From contig NZ_CP151997.1 of assembly GCF_038595005.1 (NCBI RefSeq), forward strand, positions 1,674,001-1,738,000: a DNA stretch of 64,000 nucleotides, written 5' to 3'. Source of the DNA: Chryseomicrobium sp. FSL W7-1435 (GTDB lineage Bacteria; Bacillota; Bacilli; Bacillales_A; Planococcaceae). The notes under the pieces were generated by a model. It saw only the letters and a list, made by a program, of their open reading frames with translations. It searched no databases and was not told the origin of the DNA. Shown in pieces: positions 54,923-63,999 of this stretch; position 1 is the first letter of the stretch, and each line of letters opens with the position of its first letter. The translations under genes and the position numbers were made by a program.

Positions 54923-55991
54923 AGTCCATGATTCCCCAATCTCGAACTTCTACTTCAAATAAGGTCTCTATAGGTAGGGATGTATAGGTATCAGACCAAG
55001 TTGAATTCGTAAACAGATTTTTATGGAAAGCTCTGTAATAACGACCGATTCCTAACCCATCATGAGATACTGTTTTCATCTGTTGGATTAATTCACTCGC
55101 TCGTACTTGCAAATCTTTCTCTATAGCACGCTCAATTTCATAACGAGTTGTTAGATTTTTAATCCTATCCGGGGAGTAATCTAAAATACTCACTGTTAAT
55201 TTGTACTTAAGTTGAACAGAAGCAGGCTCAGTTATCACTTTCCGCTTTAGTGATTCAATTTCATAACTCAGCGCAACATCATTATAGAGGATTGATTCAA
55301 TTGCTCTTTTCCCCAAATCATCTTTTAACATCTGCATGACAACCATTTCTTTCAAAGGAATCTTTTCACCTGTAAATTTGGTGTCATGAAATAGTGCAAC
55401 TCCAGTAACTTTTGGGATTCCAGACTCTTTATCCATTTCTAGATACGGAAGCTGGAGGTCTATTCCAGAATCAAAAAGATACGTACAAGCGATTTGTAAG
55501 TCAATCAGTGGCAACTGGCTTGTTTCAGAAAGATGAACAACCATTTCATTATAGAGCGTGTTAATATTGTCATTAAATTCAGTTCCATATTCGATAAATG
55601 GAGTAGCAGGTCCCGAAGAAATAAGTAATGCAAGGCCAAGGCGATTTCGTACATCTCTGTAAAACGCATCAAGATACATATAAATGTCTTGTTCAGACGC
55701 TTGATCTTCAATAATTAACGCGGTAAGCATCGAGGTGTCAATCTGATTATGTGTGGAAGCGTCTGCTGCTAGTCGCGCATCATGAAACGATTTGCCCTTC
55801 ACGTTGATCGTACGAGCTTCTTCAGTTTTTCTTTCAATGGCAGGCAGAGCAAAACTCACTTCAAGTTCATTGGGGGAGCCTGATATCCCTGCCATAGGAA
55901 CATGGATTGTTTGATTAAAGTTCTGTTCATCCCAACAGCCTGATAATAAAAGCGCAACCACAATCAAACTGCCAATGGTTCTATGTTTCAC
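54921..55991 (-). CDS. Spore germination receptor C subunit (GerAC family)
   Basis: 356 residues, lipoprotein: signal peptide with lipobox LLLSGC (Cys20), then the Ger(x)C domain, membrane-anchored in the spore. Typical parts are EVSFALPAI, DVRNRLGLALLISSG, SGIPKVTGVALFHDTKFTGEKIPL and the C-terminal GIGRYYRAFHKNLFTNSTWSD. The B subunit gene overlaps its start by 11 nt. Together with B and A it forms a nutrient receptor that senses germinants. The nutrient is unknown. Confidence 0.9.
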   Translation of the reverse strand: MKHRTIGSLIVVALLLSGCWDEQNFNQTIHVPMAGISGSPNELEVSFALPAIERKTEEARTINVKGKSFHDARLAADASTHNQIDTSMLTALIIEDQASEQDIYMYLDAFYRDVRNRLGLALLISSGPATPFIEYGTEFNDNINTLYNEMVVHLSETSQLPLIDLQIACTYLFDSGIDLQLPYLEMDKESGIPKVTGVALFHDTKFTGEKIPLKEMVVMQMLKDDLGKRAIESILYNDVALSYEIESLKRKVITEPASVQLKYKLTVSILDYSPDRIKNLTTRYEIERAIEKDLQVRASELIQQMKTVSHDGLGIGRYYRAFHKNLFTNSTWSDTYTSLPIETLFEVEVRDWGIMD

Positions 55992-57018
55992 GTGAGCGCC
56001 ACCTTCCTCTTAACATAATGATAAAAGGTAGTACTAATGAAAAAATCAAACTTGTGTAGAGCATACCATCGTGAAGAATTCGAATTTCAAATCGAGAGAT
56101 AAAAAAAGAAGTCACTATGCATACTAGTAATACGGGAAAAACTAATTTTTTAGTAGTCGGAATAGTCGTTGTTCCTGTTCGGAAAATTAAGAATCCGTAT
56201 AAAATGACTGACACTATACTCCAACTAATCCACAAGTAAATGAAGATCAAATCGATTCGCTCAATAAACGTCACTTCTTGTGATTTTAGTAAATACATAA
56301 GTGCAAATGGGACTACTTTAATTTCCTCTAATGAAAAAAAGAGTAGTGTAAATAGAATAGATAAAGTTAAAAAAGAAGTGAAAACAGACATAAAAATAAC
56401 AATGTCTTTAAGGACTATTTTTACTTTTCTCTCCAGATTCGGTTGTAAAAACAAGAGAGCTTCCATTCCAGTAAAGGCGCTTAACGACTGGAACGTTCCT
56501 GCAGCAGCTTCTTTCATATCAATTCCGCCTAATGGAAAAATGTTCAGCCAGACTAATTCCGACCAAGAAAGAAAAAGCGTACCGATCAAAAGCGTAAAGA
56601 ATGGAGCTAACAATACTGGTAAATTAAGAACAACTGAAGCGTGTGCGGTTAATGCATAGATAAATACAACTGAAATACACAATAGAATTACCCAAGTTGG
56701 CGTCTCTTGAAATACCCAGAGTTGCGCGATGAAGACAATCTTGGTGAGAAAGACAAATACTAAAAAAGTCCAATAAAATTGAAACAGTAATTTTTCAAAT
56801 CGAGTTGGATGAAAAAATCGCCTTCCCTTGATATACATCAAATAAATCAAACCATGTAAAATGCAAACTCCAATAAATAGCCACCATGCATGCTGATTAC
56901 TGGCATTGATGACTCGAAATTGTAAATTGATAAAGGTTGTACCGGATTGGAGGACAAATAGAAACATAAAAATCTGTAGTTTTGTGACTGACCAAACTGC
57001 TTCATTAGTTTTGTTCAT
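55981..57018 (-). CDS. Spore germination receptor B subunit (GerAB family, APC-like)
   Basis: 345 residues with ten transmembrane helices, in the amino acid/polyamine/organocation fold. The N-terminal ATKLQIFMFLFVLQSGTTF-like first helix and the GGIDMKEAAAGTFQSLSAFTGMEALLFLQP segment fit GerAB, which forms the ligand-binding channel. It overlaps the A-subunit gene by 14 nt and the C-subunit gene by 11 nt, an A-B-C operon order as in B. subtilis gerA. Full length for the family. Confidence 0.9.
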   Translation of the reverse strand: MNKTNEAVWSVTKLQIFMFLFVLQSGTTFINLQFRVINASNQHAWWLFIGVCILHGLIYLMYIKGRRFFHPTRFEKLLFQFYWTFLVFVFLTKIVFIAQLWVFQETPTWVILLCISVVFIYALTAHASVVLNLPVLLAPFFTLLIGTLFLSWSELVWLNIFPLGGIDMKEAAAGTFQSLSAFTGMEALLFLQPNLERKVKIVLKDIVIFMSVFTSFLTLSILFTLLFFSLEEIKVVPFALMYLLKSQEVTFIERIDLIFIYLWISWSIVSVILYGFLIFRTGTTTIPTTKKLVFPVLLVCIVTSFFISRFEIRILHDGMLYTSLIFSLVLPFIIMLRGRWRSRET

Positions 57019-58093
57019 GTAAATACTGATCCTTTTGTAATTTATGTGGTTGCGAATGCGGTAATCGGAAGAATACTTGCCCTAATTTAGATGGCTCAAA
57101 TGGTAACAAAGGTGTAAAAAATGGAGAGCCATAAGACGAGGATCTCATCATGTGTATAAAAATGAGTAAAGACCCGATAATTAGACCAAAAAATCCTAAT
57201 AGTGATGCTGCTATCATAAGGGGAAAACGAATTACACGGAGTGCAGTGTTCATCTCGGTAGACGGAAGGACGAACGTAGCTAGCGTTGTAGAAGCAATAA
57301 CAATAATCATTAAGTTAGAAGCAAGGCCTGCCGAAACAATCGCGTCCCCGATGACGAGACCACCTACAATACCAATCGTTTGACCAATAGGTCGTGGCAG
57401 TCGAATGCTTGATTCTCGTATCAATTCAATCATTAATTCGAGTAAGATAGCTTCAGAGATTGGTCGAAACGGAATATTAGAAACAGAATTTTTCACTTGT
57501 TGACTAAGAGATAACGGAAAGATTTCAAAATGAAAACTAATAATTGCAATGTAAAGGGCGGGTAAAAAAAGTGCAGTGAAGAAACTCCCTAATCGAAGCA
57601 GACGATAGAACGTACCAATCATGATTCGACCACTATAATCGTCCGGGGAGTCAAGAAATGAGAAGAGAGATACGGGACCGATAATCGCTGTCGGATCTCC
57701 TTCCGTCAAAACGATTATTTTGCCTTCTGCTAATGCAGCTAATACCCTATCAGGTCGCTCTGTTAATAGCAATTGAGGAAATAAGGCTTTATTTTGATCT
57801 TCTAACTCTTCTGCAAGTTGCCCTGCACTGAATACAAAAAGCGAATGTAAGTTTTGCAACCTATGGCGGACTAGGCGAACGGTCTCTCTGTCTATTTGAT
57901 TCGATAAATAGACCATAGTAGTAGTGGTTTTTTTTAAATCATCGTGATGAACATCTTCCATCACCAAAAATGAATTTCTCATTTTTGCTTGAATCAATTT
58001 TTTATTTGTATCGAGAGATTCGACAAAACCATCATGTGATCCTCTTACTACATATTCTGTGTCTACTGGACTAACGTTGCGTTGAACGTCCAC
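57005..58093 (-). CDS. Spore germination receptor A subunit, short form (GerAA family)
   Basis: 362 residues, against about 480-500 in typical GerAA. The conserved part starts at VVRGSHDGFVESLDTN, which is roughly residue 120 in full-length proteins, so the first N-terminal subdomain is missing. The second subdomain, the five transmembrane segments (from about 165) and the C-terminal tail are present. It has its own RBS (AGAGGTG, 6 nt before GTG 58093), directly after the CAP terminator. Nothing coding for the missing part lies upstream. It is either a natural short type or a truncated gene; receptor function is uncertain. Confidence 0.8.
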   Translation of the reverse strand: MDVQRNVSPVDTEYVVRGSHDGFVESLDTNKKLIQAKMRNSFLVMEDVHHDDLKKTTTTMVYLSNQIDRETVRLVRHRLQNLHSLFVFSAGQLAEELEDQNKALFPQLLLTERPDRVLAALAEGKIIVLTEGDPTAIIGPVSLFSFLDSPDDYSGRIMIGTFYRLLRLGSFFTALFLPALYIAIISFHFEIFPLSLSQQVKNSVSNIPFRPISEAILLELMIELIRESSIRLPRPIGQTIGIVGGLVIGDAIVSAGLASNLMIIVIASTTLATFVLPSTEMNTALRVIRFPLMIAASLLGFFGLIIGSLLIFIHMMRSSSYGSPFFTPLLPFEPSKLGQVFFRLPHSQPHKLQKDQYLHEQN

Positions 58094-58141
58094 GATAATC
58101 ACCTCTTGTCAGCATTTTTACCCAATCACCTCTTTTTTATA

Positions 58142-58176
58142 CAAAAAAACTGCCTCTCCTATTCAGAGAGACAGTC
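58142..58176 (-). terminator. Terminator of the CAP gene
   Basis: Minus strand: stem GAGAGACAGT-type (58176-58166 region) pairs with ACTGCCTCTC (58158-58148) with one mismatch, then TTTTTTTG. Confidence 0.75.
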
Positions 58177-58183
58177 GTTTTGA

Positions 58184-58747
58184 TTATTTTGTAATAAATT
58201 GTTGAACCCAGTAGTTCCCCTTAGCTGTATAACCAATGCCAATATGCGTAAGGTTGCGATCTAAAATATTGGCACGATGTCCTGGTGATTTCATCCAAGC
58301 ATCCACCACTTCTTTTGCTGAACGTTGACCCATTGCAATATTTTCGGCTGCACGGCGGTAAGTGATACCTTCAGCTTTCATCTGATCAAATGGACTACCT
58401 AGAGTAGGACTTGTATGTGAGAAATAGCGATTTGTCGCCATATCTTGAGCTTTTGATTGAGCTGTTGCCATGACACGACTATCGAGTTTAAGTGCGGGTA
58501 AACCGTTTTGTGCTCGGTAGTTATTTGTTTCCGTAAGCACCTGATTCACTTCTGCACTGTATGAAGTTTGTTCAGATACGACTTCTTGTGGCTTTTCTAC
58601 GGCTACAGGTTTTTCTGCGGCTACAACAGGTACCTCTACAGCTGGTGGCTTGATAGGCTGTGCAACGGGTTGATAACATGCGCTTGCAGCTATTCCTCCC
58701 GCTGAAATCATAGTTGCTGTTGCGAATGGTAAGACAATTTTCTTCAA
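58184..58747 (-). CDS. Secreted CAP-domain protein (SCP/YkwD-like)
   Basis: 187 residues. Signal peptide (MKKIVLPFATATMISAGGIAASA), a Pro/Val/Glu-rich linker (VAAEKPVAVEKP repeats) of ~40 residues, then a CAP domain. The domain has SKAQDMATNRYFSHTSPTLGSPFDQMK, AAENIAMGQRSAKEVVDAWMKSPGHRANILDRNL and the terminal IGYTAKGNYWVQQF, all conserved. Exported protein probably linked to the cell wall or spore coat; function of bacterial CAP proteins is mostly unknown. The Cys at the end of the signal region is not a good lipobox. Has an RBS (GGAGAGG) and terminator. Confidence 0.85.
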   Translation of the reverse strand: MKKIVLPFATATMISAGGIAASACYQPVAQPIKPPAVEVPVVAAEKPVAVEKPQEVVSEQTSYSAEVNQVLTETNNYRAQNGLPALKLDSRVMATAQSKAQDMATNRYFSHTSPTLGSPFDQMKAEGITYRRAAENIAMGQRSAKEVVDAWMKSPGHRANILDRNLTHIGIGYTAKGNYWVQQFITK

Positions 58748-58891
58748 ATAATTCCTCTCCCTTCACGACTTAGTCTAAAATGTTTTTTTTAGAGGAAAGC
58801 AGGAATATTTGAACAGTAGCACCAATACCAAGTCAAACAAGGTAGCATACTTACTCAAATTGGAAAGCTCTACCTATTTGCACCTATTTTT

Positions 58892-60040
58892 CTAATGAGA
58901 AGGGGTTGACAGAATGCCCACACGCTCTTCAATAAACGTTGTTAAACAGTTTTCCTCCCAATTAGAGCAATCTACTGCTTGTAATTTCGAGAGTAAAAAT
59001 TGTTGCTTTTGATGAATCGTTTTTCGGGTCCGGGGGTGAGACTGTTGATCAAGAAGTTCTTCATCGATCACTTGAGCGAGATCTGCCAGAGAAACTACTT
59101 TATTGATTCGATTTCTTTCAGGATAAACCTTCTTCAGTACACTCTGCATGGCAAACACTTCAAGTGTTGGGGTGTCCTCCACGTTTTCTCCTATCACAAC
59201 TAGCTGAGTTTTTACTTTAACATCTTCCGGTATCCATTGGGTCATCCCATATGCCAACTGAAACAGGTGAGGATGGGTAGATGAAGGCAGTTGAATATAG
59301 CCTTTTATCCGGTAGATGGTATCAGGTAATGATTGCACCCACTCTTCAACTATATATTGAGGATAGGGTCTTCTCAGTTTTTCCAGACGCGTGCCCAGTT
59401 GCAGTTCTTTTCCAATACGGGAAGGTTCATGCTTTTTTCTAGTTGTAATCAAATTCTCAACCTGCGAGAAATCAAATGTAGCATGCACGGTCTCGACAAG
59501 TCGTGCTCCTTGGTTCAGTTGATGAAGTGTAAAATGGGCTTCCTCTTTTTCCTCTTCATCTAATAAATCAATTTTGTTGAGAATGACTAGATGACCATGT
59601 CGTATCTGCTCTAAATAAAGAGCTTTTGTCTGAATGGGAAGAGTATCTCTTTTTAGAAAACGAACACCGTCTACTAATGTCACAATACCTTTGAACGAAA
59701 AGTGATCAGCAAACAGTGGCGATAAAATAACGTCTAGAGAAGCCACCGGGTGTGCTGCACCTGTCGTTTCAATAAGTAGGACATCAAATTCTTCTTGGTA
59801 CATAATTTGTTGAATTTGCGCTTCTGTTTTTTCAGCTGGTGAACAACATATACAACCATCAAGCAGTTCTCTTAAAGGTACATCATCCTCTACAGCATCA
59901 CTGTCAAAGCCGAGAGCCCCTAATTCATTCATAATGACTGCTGGTCTTAGCCCTTGATTTTTCAGCTGTGTGATCCATTTCACTAGCAAAGTAGTTTTTC
60001 CACTTCCGAGAAAACCACTTAATAAATATACATCTTTCAT
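58892..60040 (-). CDS. CobW/COG0523 GTPase, metal chaperone
   Basis: 382 residues. G domain with Walker A GFLGSGKTT, the metal-binding motif CICC (GCICCSPAEK), ETTGAAHP switch, NKIDLLD specificity motif, and a C-terminal CobW domain. This places it in the G3E metallochaperone group that moves zinc or other metals to target proteins, cytosolic. YciC/ZagA-type members are Zur-regulated; I saw no clear Zur box in the 50 bp upstream. It is separated from ctpA by a terminator, so it probably has its own control. Metal unknown. Confidence 0.87.
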   Translation of the reverse strand: MKDVYLLSGFLGSGKTTLLVKWITQLKNQGLRPAVIMNELGALGFDSDAVEDDVPLRELLDGCICCSPAEKTEAQIQQIMYQEEFDVLLIETTGAAHPVASLDVILSPLFADHFSFKGIVTLVDGVRFLKRDTLPIQTKALYLEQIRHGHLVILNKIDLLDEEEKEEAHFTLHQLNQGARLVETVHATFDFSQVENLITTRKKHEPSRIGKELQLGTRLEKLRRPYPQYIVEEWVQSLPDTIYRIKGYIQLPSSTHPHLFQLAYGMTQWIPEDVKVKTQLVVIGENVEDTPTLEVFAMQSVLKKVYPERNRINKVVSLADLAQVIDEELLDQQSHPRTRKTIHQKQQFLLSKLQAVDCSNWEENCLTTFIEERVGILSTPSH

Positions 60041-60051
60041 ACATTCTACTC

Positions 60052-60083
60052 CTTAAAAAAAGAGACTGACTACTAGTAGTCAG
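60052..60083 (-). terminator. ctpA terminator
   Basis: An 18-bp perfect palindrome (60066-60083, CTGACTACT and complement) followed on the minus strand by TCTCTTTTTTTA. Confidence 0.85.
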
Positions 60084-60093
60084 CCCTAAGTTT

Positions 60094-61560
60094 TTATTCA
60101 GTTGGTTGTAAAACTTCAATGGCCTTCACGAGTTGAGGATCTTCAGTTTGAAGCTTCTCGCGAATAGCTGCCATTATAGCAACTGTAGTGTCCCCTGTGA
60201 CGATTCCCGTCACTTCTAATTCATTCTCTTGTTGGAACGTTTCAACAGCTGTTGTTACGGTTTCATCAAAGCGATTGGATTCTTCACCTGTATCATAGCC
60301 CAGTTCAGTCAGGAATTGTTTTAATACACCGACTTGATCAGCTTGTAAGCCTTCACTCAATTCCATCGCTGGATCAAGTGGCGCTAAAGATGCGTAAGCT
60401 GGGTAATCCACTTCGTGATCAGGTTGGACACCTTCTTCATGGATCCAATTGCCGTCTGGCGTTAACCATTTAGCCGTCGTTAGCTTGATATTTGAACCAT
60501 CCTCTAAATCTTCGACACTTTGTACCGTTCCTTTACCAAATGAAGGTAAACCGACAACTGGGATATCTGCAGATTCACTAAGAGCTGCTGCTATAATTTC
60601 TGAAGCAGAAGCACTACCTCCATCAATAATGACCGCTGTTGGTACTGTAACTTTCTGATAGTCCTTTGCTAGAATGATAGAAGCTTCCCCTTGTTGCTCA
60701 ATCTGAAGGACAGGTTCACCTTCTTCTACAAACAAGGACGCAATGTCTACTGCAACATCTAACAAACCACCAGGATTTTGACGTACATCAAGAAGTAACG
60801 TCTCCATACCTTCTTCTTCCATTAGAGCTAATGCATCTAACAGTTCTTGATACGTATTACGTGAGAAGCTTGAAATGGAGATATGTGCAACATTTCCTTC
60901 TAGCATTTCAGCATAAACCGTTTCAATTGGAATATCATCACGTTTGATTGTTACTTCCATAGGTGCAGCTTCACCACGTTGAATCGATAATGTGACATCC
61001 GTTCCTTTTTCACCACGAATCAAAAGGACAGCTTCTGACGCGCTAAAGCCTCGAATATCTTCTCCGTCGACAGAAAGTATTTTGTCATTTGGCATAATAC
61101 CTGCTCGCTCAGCTGGAGAATTTTTTATCGGAGATACAACAGTGATTACACCGTTTTGTTCTTGAATCTCTGCTCCAATTCCTTGGAAACTTGAAGAAAT
61201 GCTTTCATCAAATTGAGAAGCCTCTTCTTGATTTAAATAATCAGAGTAGGGATCTCCTAATGCGTCCACCATTCCATTGATAGCCCCATTAACTAATTCT
61301 TCTTGTTCAAAGTCCGTATAGTACTGTTCTTGCAACTGATCATAAACATCATAGAGTCTCGAAAATTCTTGTCTTTCAGTAGGCTGTATGACTTGAGCCA
61401 CTTTTTCTTCACCAGTAGTTAATGCAAGCATCGTTACGCCTGCAGAGGCTATTGCTGTCAAAAACAGAACAATGACAAAGATAAACGGGTTAATTCGAAA
61501 TGCTCGACGTTTTGGCGGTTGCTCAGTAGGGACCTGATTTTGTTCTGGATGCTGTTCCAT
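60094..61560 (-). CDS. ctpA: Carboxy-terminal processing protease with PG-binding domain (CtpA-like, S41)
   Basis: 488 residues. A basic N-terminus, one transmembrane helix (about 25-48), a PDZ domain (GIGAEIQEQNGVITVVSPIKNSPAERAGI), the S41 protease core with the catalytic Ser in GGSASASEII and Lys in GKGTVQSVE, and a C-terminal peptidoglycan-binding domain (LKQFLTELGYDTGEES). This layout is typical of Bacillus CtpA/CtpB. Acts outside the membrane on protein C-termini. The CtpB form activates the sporulation factor SpoIVFB, but which form this is cannot be decided. RBS GAGGTGAGA before ATG. Confidence 0.92.
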   Translation of the reverse strand: MEQHPEQNQVPTEQPPKRRAFRINPFIFVIVLFLTAIASAGVTMLALTTGEEKVAQVIQPTERQEFSRLYDVYDQLQEQYYTDFEQEELVNGAINGMVDALGDPYSDYLNQEEASQFDESISSSFQGIGAEIQEQNGVITVVSPIKNSPAERAGIMPNDKILSVDGEDIRGFSASEAVLLIRGEKGTDVTLSIQRGEAAPMEVTIKRDDIPIETVYAEMLEGNVAHISISSFSRNTYQELLDALALMEEEGMETLLLDVRQNPGGLLDVAVDIASLFVEEGEPVLQIEQQGEASIILAKDYQKVTVPTAVIIDGGSASASEIIAAALSESADIPVVGLPSFGKGTVQSVEDLEDGSNIKLTTAKWLTPDGNWIHEEGVQPDHEVDYPAYASLAPLDPAMELSEGLQADQVGVLKQFLTELGYDTGEESNRFDETVTTAVETFQQENELEVTGIVTGDTTVAIMAAIREKLQTEDPQLVKAIEVLQPTE

Positions 61561-61580
61561 TTTCTCACCTCATTAATAAA

Positions 61581-61643
61581 GACTGTCGTACCTGTCGACA
61601 GTCTCAAAATGATAGTGGGACCAGAGTATGGTCCCAGTCATTT
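61581..61643 (-). terminator. Tandem hairpins downstream of deoD
   Basis: Minus strand: a first hairpin around GGGACC/GGTCCC with flanking AAATGA/TCATTT (61643-61607), and then GACTGTCG/CGACAGTC (61603-61581) followed by TTTATT. They probably terminate deoD; neither has a long T-run, so read-through into ctpA is possible. Confidence 0.5.
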
Positions 61644-62347
61644 TATTCTTGAATAGCTGCTTCTAAAGCGACGACGATCATATCATTAAATGTAGTTTGG
61701 CGTTCTTCAGAAGAAGTAGCTTCACCTGTTAAAATATGGTCACTTACTGTTAGAATGGAAAGCGCTTGACGGTTAAATTTAGCTGCAAGCGTGTATAGGG
61801 CTGCGGATTCCATCTCTACAGCTAGAATGCCATAGTCGGCCCACTTTTTGTAATCTGCTTCATCATTGTAGAATAAATCAGCTGTAAAGATGTTCCCAAC
61901 ACGTAAGTTGAGTCCTGCTTCTTTACCTGCTTCAAATGCTTTGTAAAGTAAATCGAAATCAGCAGTAGGTGCATAAGCTAAATCATTTAACAAAACTTTG
62001 TTCAATGAAGAATCTGTAGAAGCACTTTGTCCTAAAATTACGTCACGAACTTTTACATCTTTTTGAATAGCTCCGCAAGTACCTACACGAATTAATTTTT
62101 GAACATCATATTCTTGCATTAATTCTGTTACGTAAATAGCGATAGATGGTACACCCATACCTGTACCTTGTACAGAAATGCGTTTTCCTTTGTATGTCCC
62201 TGTGTAACCGAACATGTTTCGAACTTCATTATATTGAACAACATCTTCTAAAAATGTTTCAGCAATATACTTGGCACGCAATGGATCTCCTGGAAGTAAA
62301 ATTGTATCTGCAATTTCACCTTTTTTAGCACTAATATGAACACTCAT
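61643..62347 (-). CDS. deoD: Purine-nucleoside phosphorylase DeoD
   Basis: 234 residues, hexameric trimer-of-dimers class (low specificity), cytosolic purine salvage: splits purine nucleosides with phosphate. Motifs: [20 protein letters not shown] near the N-terminus, [11 protein letters not shown], the RVGTCGAIQ segment and the substrate-loop [13 protein letters not shown], and the catalytic Asp in TVSDHIL. Full length. ATGAGGTT RBS about 8 nt before ATG. Independent of yozE (68-bp gap), own terminator. Confidence 0.95.
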   Translation of the reverse strand: MSVHISAKKGEIADTILLPGDPLRAKYIAETFLEDVVQYNEVRNMFGYTGTYKGKRISVQGTGMGVPSIAIYVTELMQEYDVQKLIRVGTCGAIQKDVKVRDVILGQSASTDSSLNKVLLNDLAYAPTADFDLLYKAFEAGKEAGLNLRVGNIFTADLFYNDEADYKKWADYGILAVEMESAALYTLAAKFNRQALSILTVSDHILTGEATSSEERQTTFNDMIVVALEAAIQE

Positions 62348-62415
62348 GTTTGTAACCTCATTTCTTTAACGTATAAATTAATGATACATAGTTTAAGCTC
62401 TGATTGCAATTCAAG

Positions 62416-62634
62416 TTATCGTCGCGCTTGGTATTCTTCCCAAAGTTCGTCAAAAATAGATGCAGGCATGTCTTCATCTGCCTGCATCTCAATATAATTC
62501 GAGAGTTCGTAAAAGTCGTTGGTACCTTTTGGAAAGTCGTGTAAAGAGAAAACACGGTCGGCAAATCGGTGTTTACCATCCATGTGACTCCCCCCACGAT
62601 AGCGGAGAACAAATTGATAAAATGAAACCTTCAT
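62416..62634 (-). CDS. yozE: YozE family protein (UPF0346)
   Basis: 72 residues, small helical protein with the sterile alpha-like YozE fold. The MKVSFYQFVLRYRGG opening and RFADRVFSLHDFPKGTNDFYELSNYIE match the family. Possible DNA- or protein-binding role; unproven. RBS GGAGTGG just before ATG. It is 12 bp after msrB on the same strand, so probably cotranscribed. The B. subtilis neighbourhood ypmS-msrB-msrA-yozE is preserved. Confidence 0.85.
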   Translation of the reverse strand: MKVSFYQFVLRYRGGSHMDGKHRFADRVFSLHDFPKGTNDFYELSNYIEMQADEDMPASIFDELWEEYQARR

Positions 62635-62646
62635 CTCTCCACTCCT

Positions 62647-63072
62647 TTATTCAAAACTAGATAAATACTCTCCGTATCCTTCTTTTTCAAGGTCTTCTTT
62701 AGGCACGAAACGAAGGGCCGCAGAGTTTATGCAGTAGCGAAGACCCGTGGATTCTTTCGGACCGTCTGGGAATACATGTCCCAAATGGGAGTCAGCTGTT
62801 TTGCTGCGAACTTCTACTCTGCGCATCCCAAAGCTATCATCAAACTCTTCTATAACCTCTGGAGCATCAATGGGCTGCGTGAAACTTGGCCAACCGCATC
62901 CTGCATCATATTTGTCTTTTGAATGGAACAACGGTTTTCCAGAGACGATATCCACATAGATACCTTGTGAAAAATGTTGATCGAATTCATTTTGGTGAGG
63001 TGGTTCCGTTCCATTCTCCTGTGTCACATGGTATTGCATTGGAGTTAATTTCTCGCGTAAATTATCCTTCAA
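62647..63072 (-). CDS. msrB: Peptide methionine sulfoxide reductase B
   Basis: 141 residues, reduces the R form of methionine sulfoxide. The catalytic Cys is in [11 protein letters not shown], the conserved [11 protein letters not shown] and AGCGWPSF blocks are present. The two CxxC zinc motifs of some MsrBs are absent, as in B. subtilis. Start is TTG, with AGGAGGG 6 nt upstream. It overlaps the end of the msrA gene by 11 nt, so it is coupled to it. Together they repair both oxidised epimers. Confidence 0.94.
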   Translation of the reverse strand: MKDNLREKLTPMQYHVTQENGTEPPHQNEFDQHFSQGIYVDIVSGKPLFHSKDKYDAGCGWPSFTQPIDAPEVIEEFDDSFGMRRVEVRSKTADSHLGHVFPDGPKESTGLRYCINSAALRFVPKEDLEKEGYGEYLSSFE

Positions 63073-63589
63073 AATAATCCCTCCTTAATTTTTCCACAAA
63101 GTTCTTTCTTCCTGAGCCTGTGAAAAAGCGCTCGTAGTGCCCGCTATTCTTTTTATAGTAATCTTGGTGATAGTCTTCCGCCATGTAAAATGCGGACGCC
63201 GGAAGTAGTTTAACAGCTACCTTTTTAGTAAAAACATCTGATTCCAGACGATTCATGACAGTTTCAGCCACTTCTTTTTGTTCCTCATCGTGATAGAAGA
63301 TAGCTGTTTGATAGGACTTCCCACGATCAAAAAACTGACCACCCTCATCAAAAGGATCAACATTTTGGAAGTAAATTTCTACAATTTGTTCGTATGAGAA
63401 TTTCTCAGGGTCAAAGGTAATTTGTACAGCTTCGTAATGGCCAGTCGTTTCTGAACAGACTTGTTCATAGGTTGGGTTTTCAACATGCCCACCCGTATAG
63501 CCAGAAACTACTTTTTCAATGCCATCATACTGGTCAAACGGCTTGACCATACACCAGAAGCATCCACCTGCAAATGTAGCTTGTTGCAT
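63062..63589 (-). CDS. msrA: Peptide methionine sulfoxide reductase A (second of two)
   Basis: 175 residues, catalytic Cys10 in AGGCFWCM, full family blocks ([26 protein letters not shown]). Start ATG 63589 (MQQATFAGG) has AGGGGG 8 nt upstream; the ATG at 63595 is only 2 nt from it. Msr pair with msrB. It is a paralogue of the msrA at 36057; the two differ mostly in their last third. Preceded closely by the ypmS-like gene. Confidence 0.94.
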   Translation of the reverse strand: MQQATFAGGCFWCMVKPFDQYDGIEKVVSGYTGGHVENPTYEQVCSETTGHYEAVQITFDPEKFSYEQIVEIYFQNVDPFDEGGQFFDRGKSYQTAIFYHDEEQKEVAETVMNRLESDVFTKKVAVKLLPASAFYMAEDYHQDYYKKNSGHYERFFTGSGRKNFVEKLRRDYFEG

Positions 63590-63603
63590 ATCCATTCCCC
63601 CTA

Positions 63604-63999
63604 TTATTGATTTGTAGGTATAGTAACCGACAAAATAATTTCGTCATTTTCTAAATCAATCTTTTGAGCACGAATATCGAAATCTCCGTCGATTGGGAGA
63701 CCCTCTAAATCTATAAAGACAGACTCATCCGCAGGGCTCACGACCATCCAGTTGGGAAGATCTACTGAATCCCTCAACAACTTCAACACTTGTTCAGGTG
63801 GAATGGAGAGTTGCCCAATGTCCACTTGATTTTGTTTCAGTTGAATATTCCCATCCTCTTGTACAATAGGATCAAAATACATTTGAACGGGAATTGTTAA
63901 ACTAAATACAGTCAATTCAGAAGTAAGAGCAATCTTTTCCTCCACTTCCAACTGCAATGGGATTGCCTGTCCACTTACAGCTTCTTGAATATATTTGTT
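63604..63999 (-). CDS. YpmS/DUF2140 protein, C-terminal part, cut by the window edge
   Basis: The reading frame stays open to the right edge, so the gene begins beyond 64000; the TTG at 63957 is an internal codon. The ~131 residues visible are beta-strand rich with long hydrophilic patches (LTSELTVFSLTIPVQMYFDPIVQEDGNIQLKQ), and end in ILSVTIPTNQ. This fits the YpmS (DUF2140) family, membrane-anchored outside the cell at its missing N-terminus. B. subtilis has ypmS near msrB/msrA too. Function unknown. Confidence 0.65.
   Translation of the reverse strand, partial: NKYIQEAVSGQAIPLQLEVEEKIALTSELTVFSLTIPVQMYFDPIVQEDGNIQLKQNQVDIGQLSIPPEQVLKLLRDSVDLPNWMVVSPADESVFIDLEGLPIDGDFDIRAQKIDLENDEIILSVTIPTNQ

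Noticed and set aside
58103-58184. Missing N-terminal part of the GerA A subunit encoded upstream in another frame
   Set aside because: Only ~80 bp separate it from the CAP gene and they contain a terminator, so a frameshifted N-terminus cannot be hidden there.
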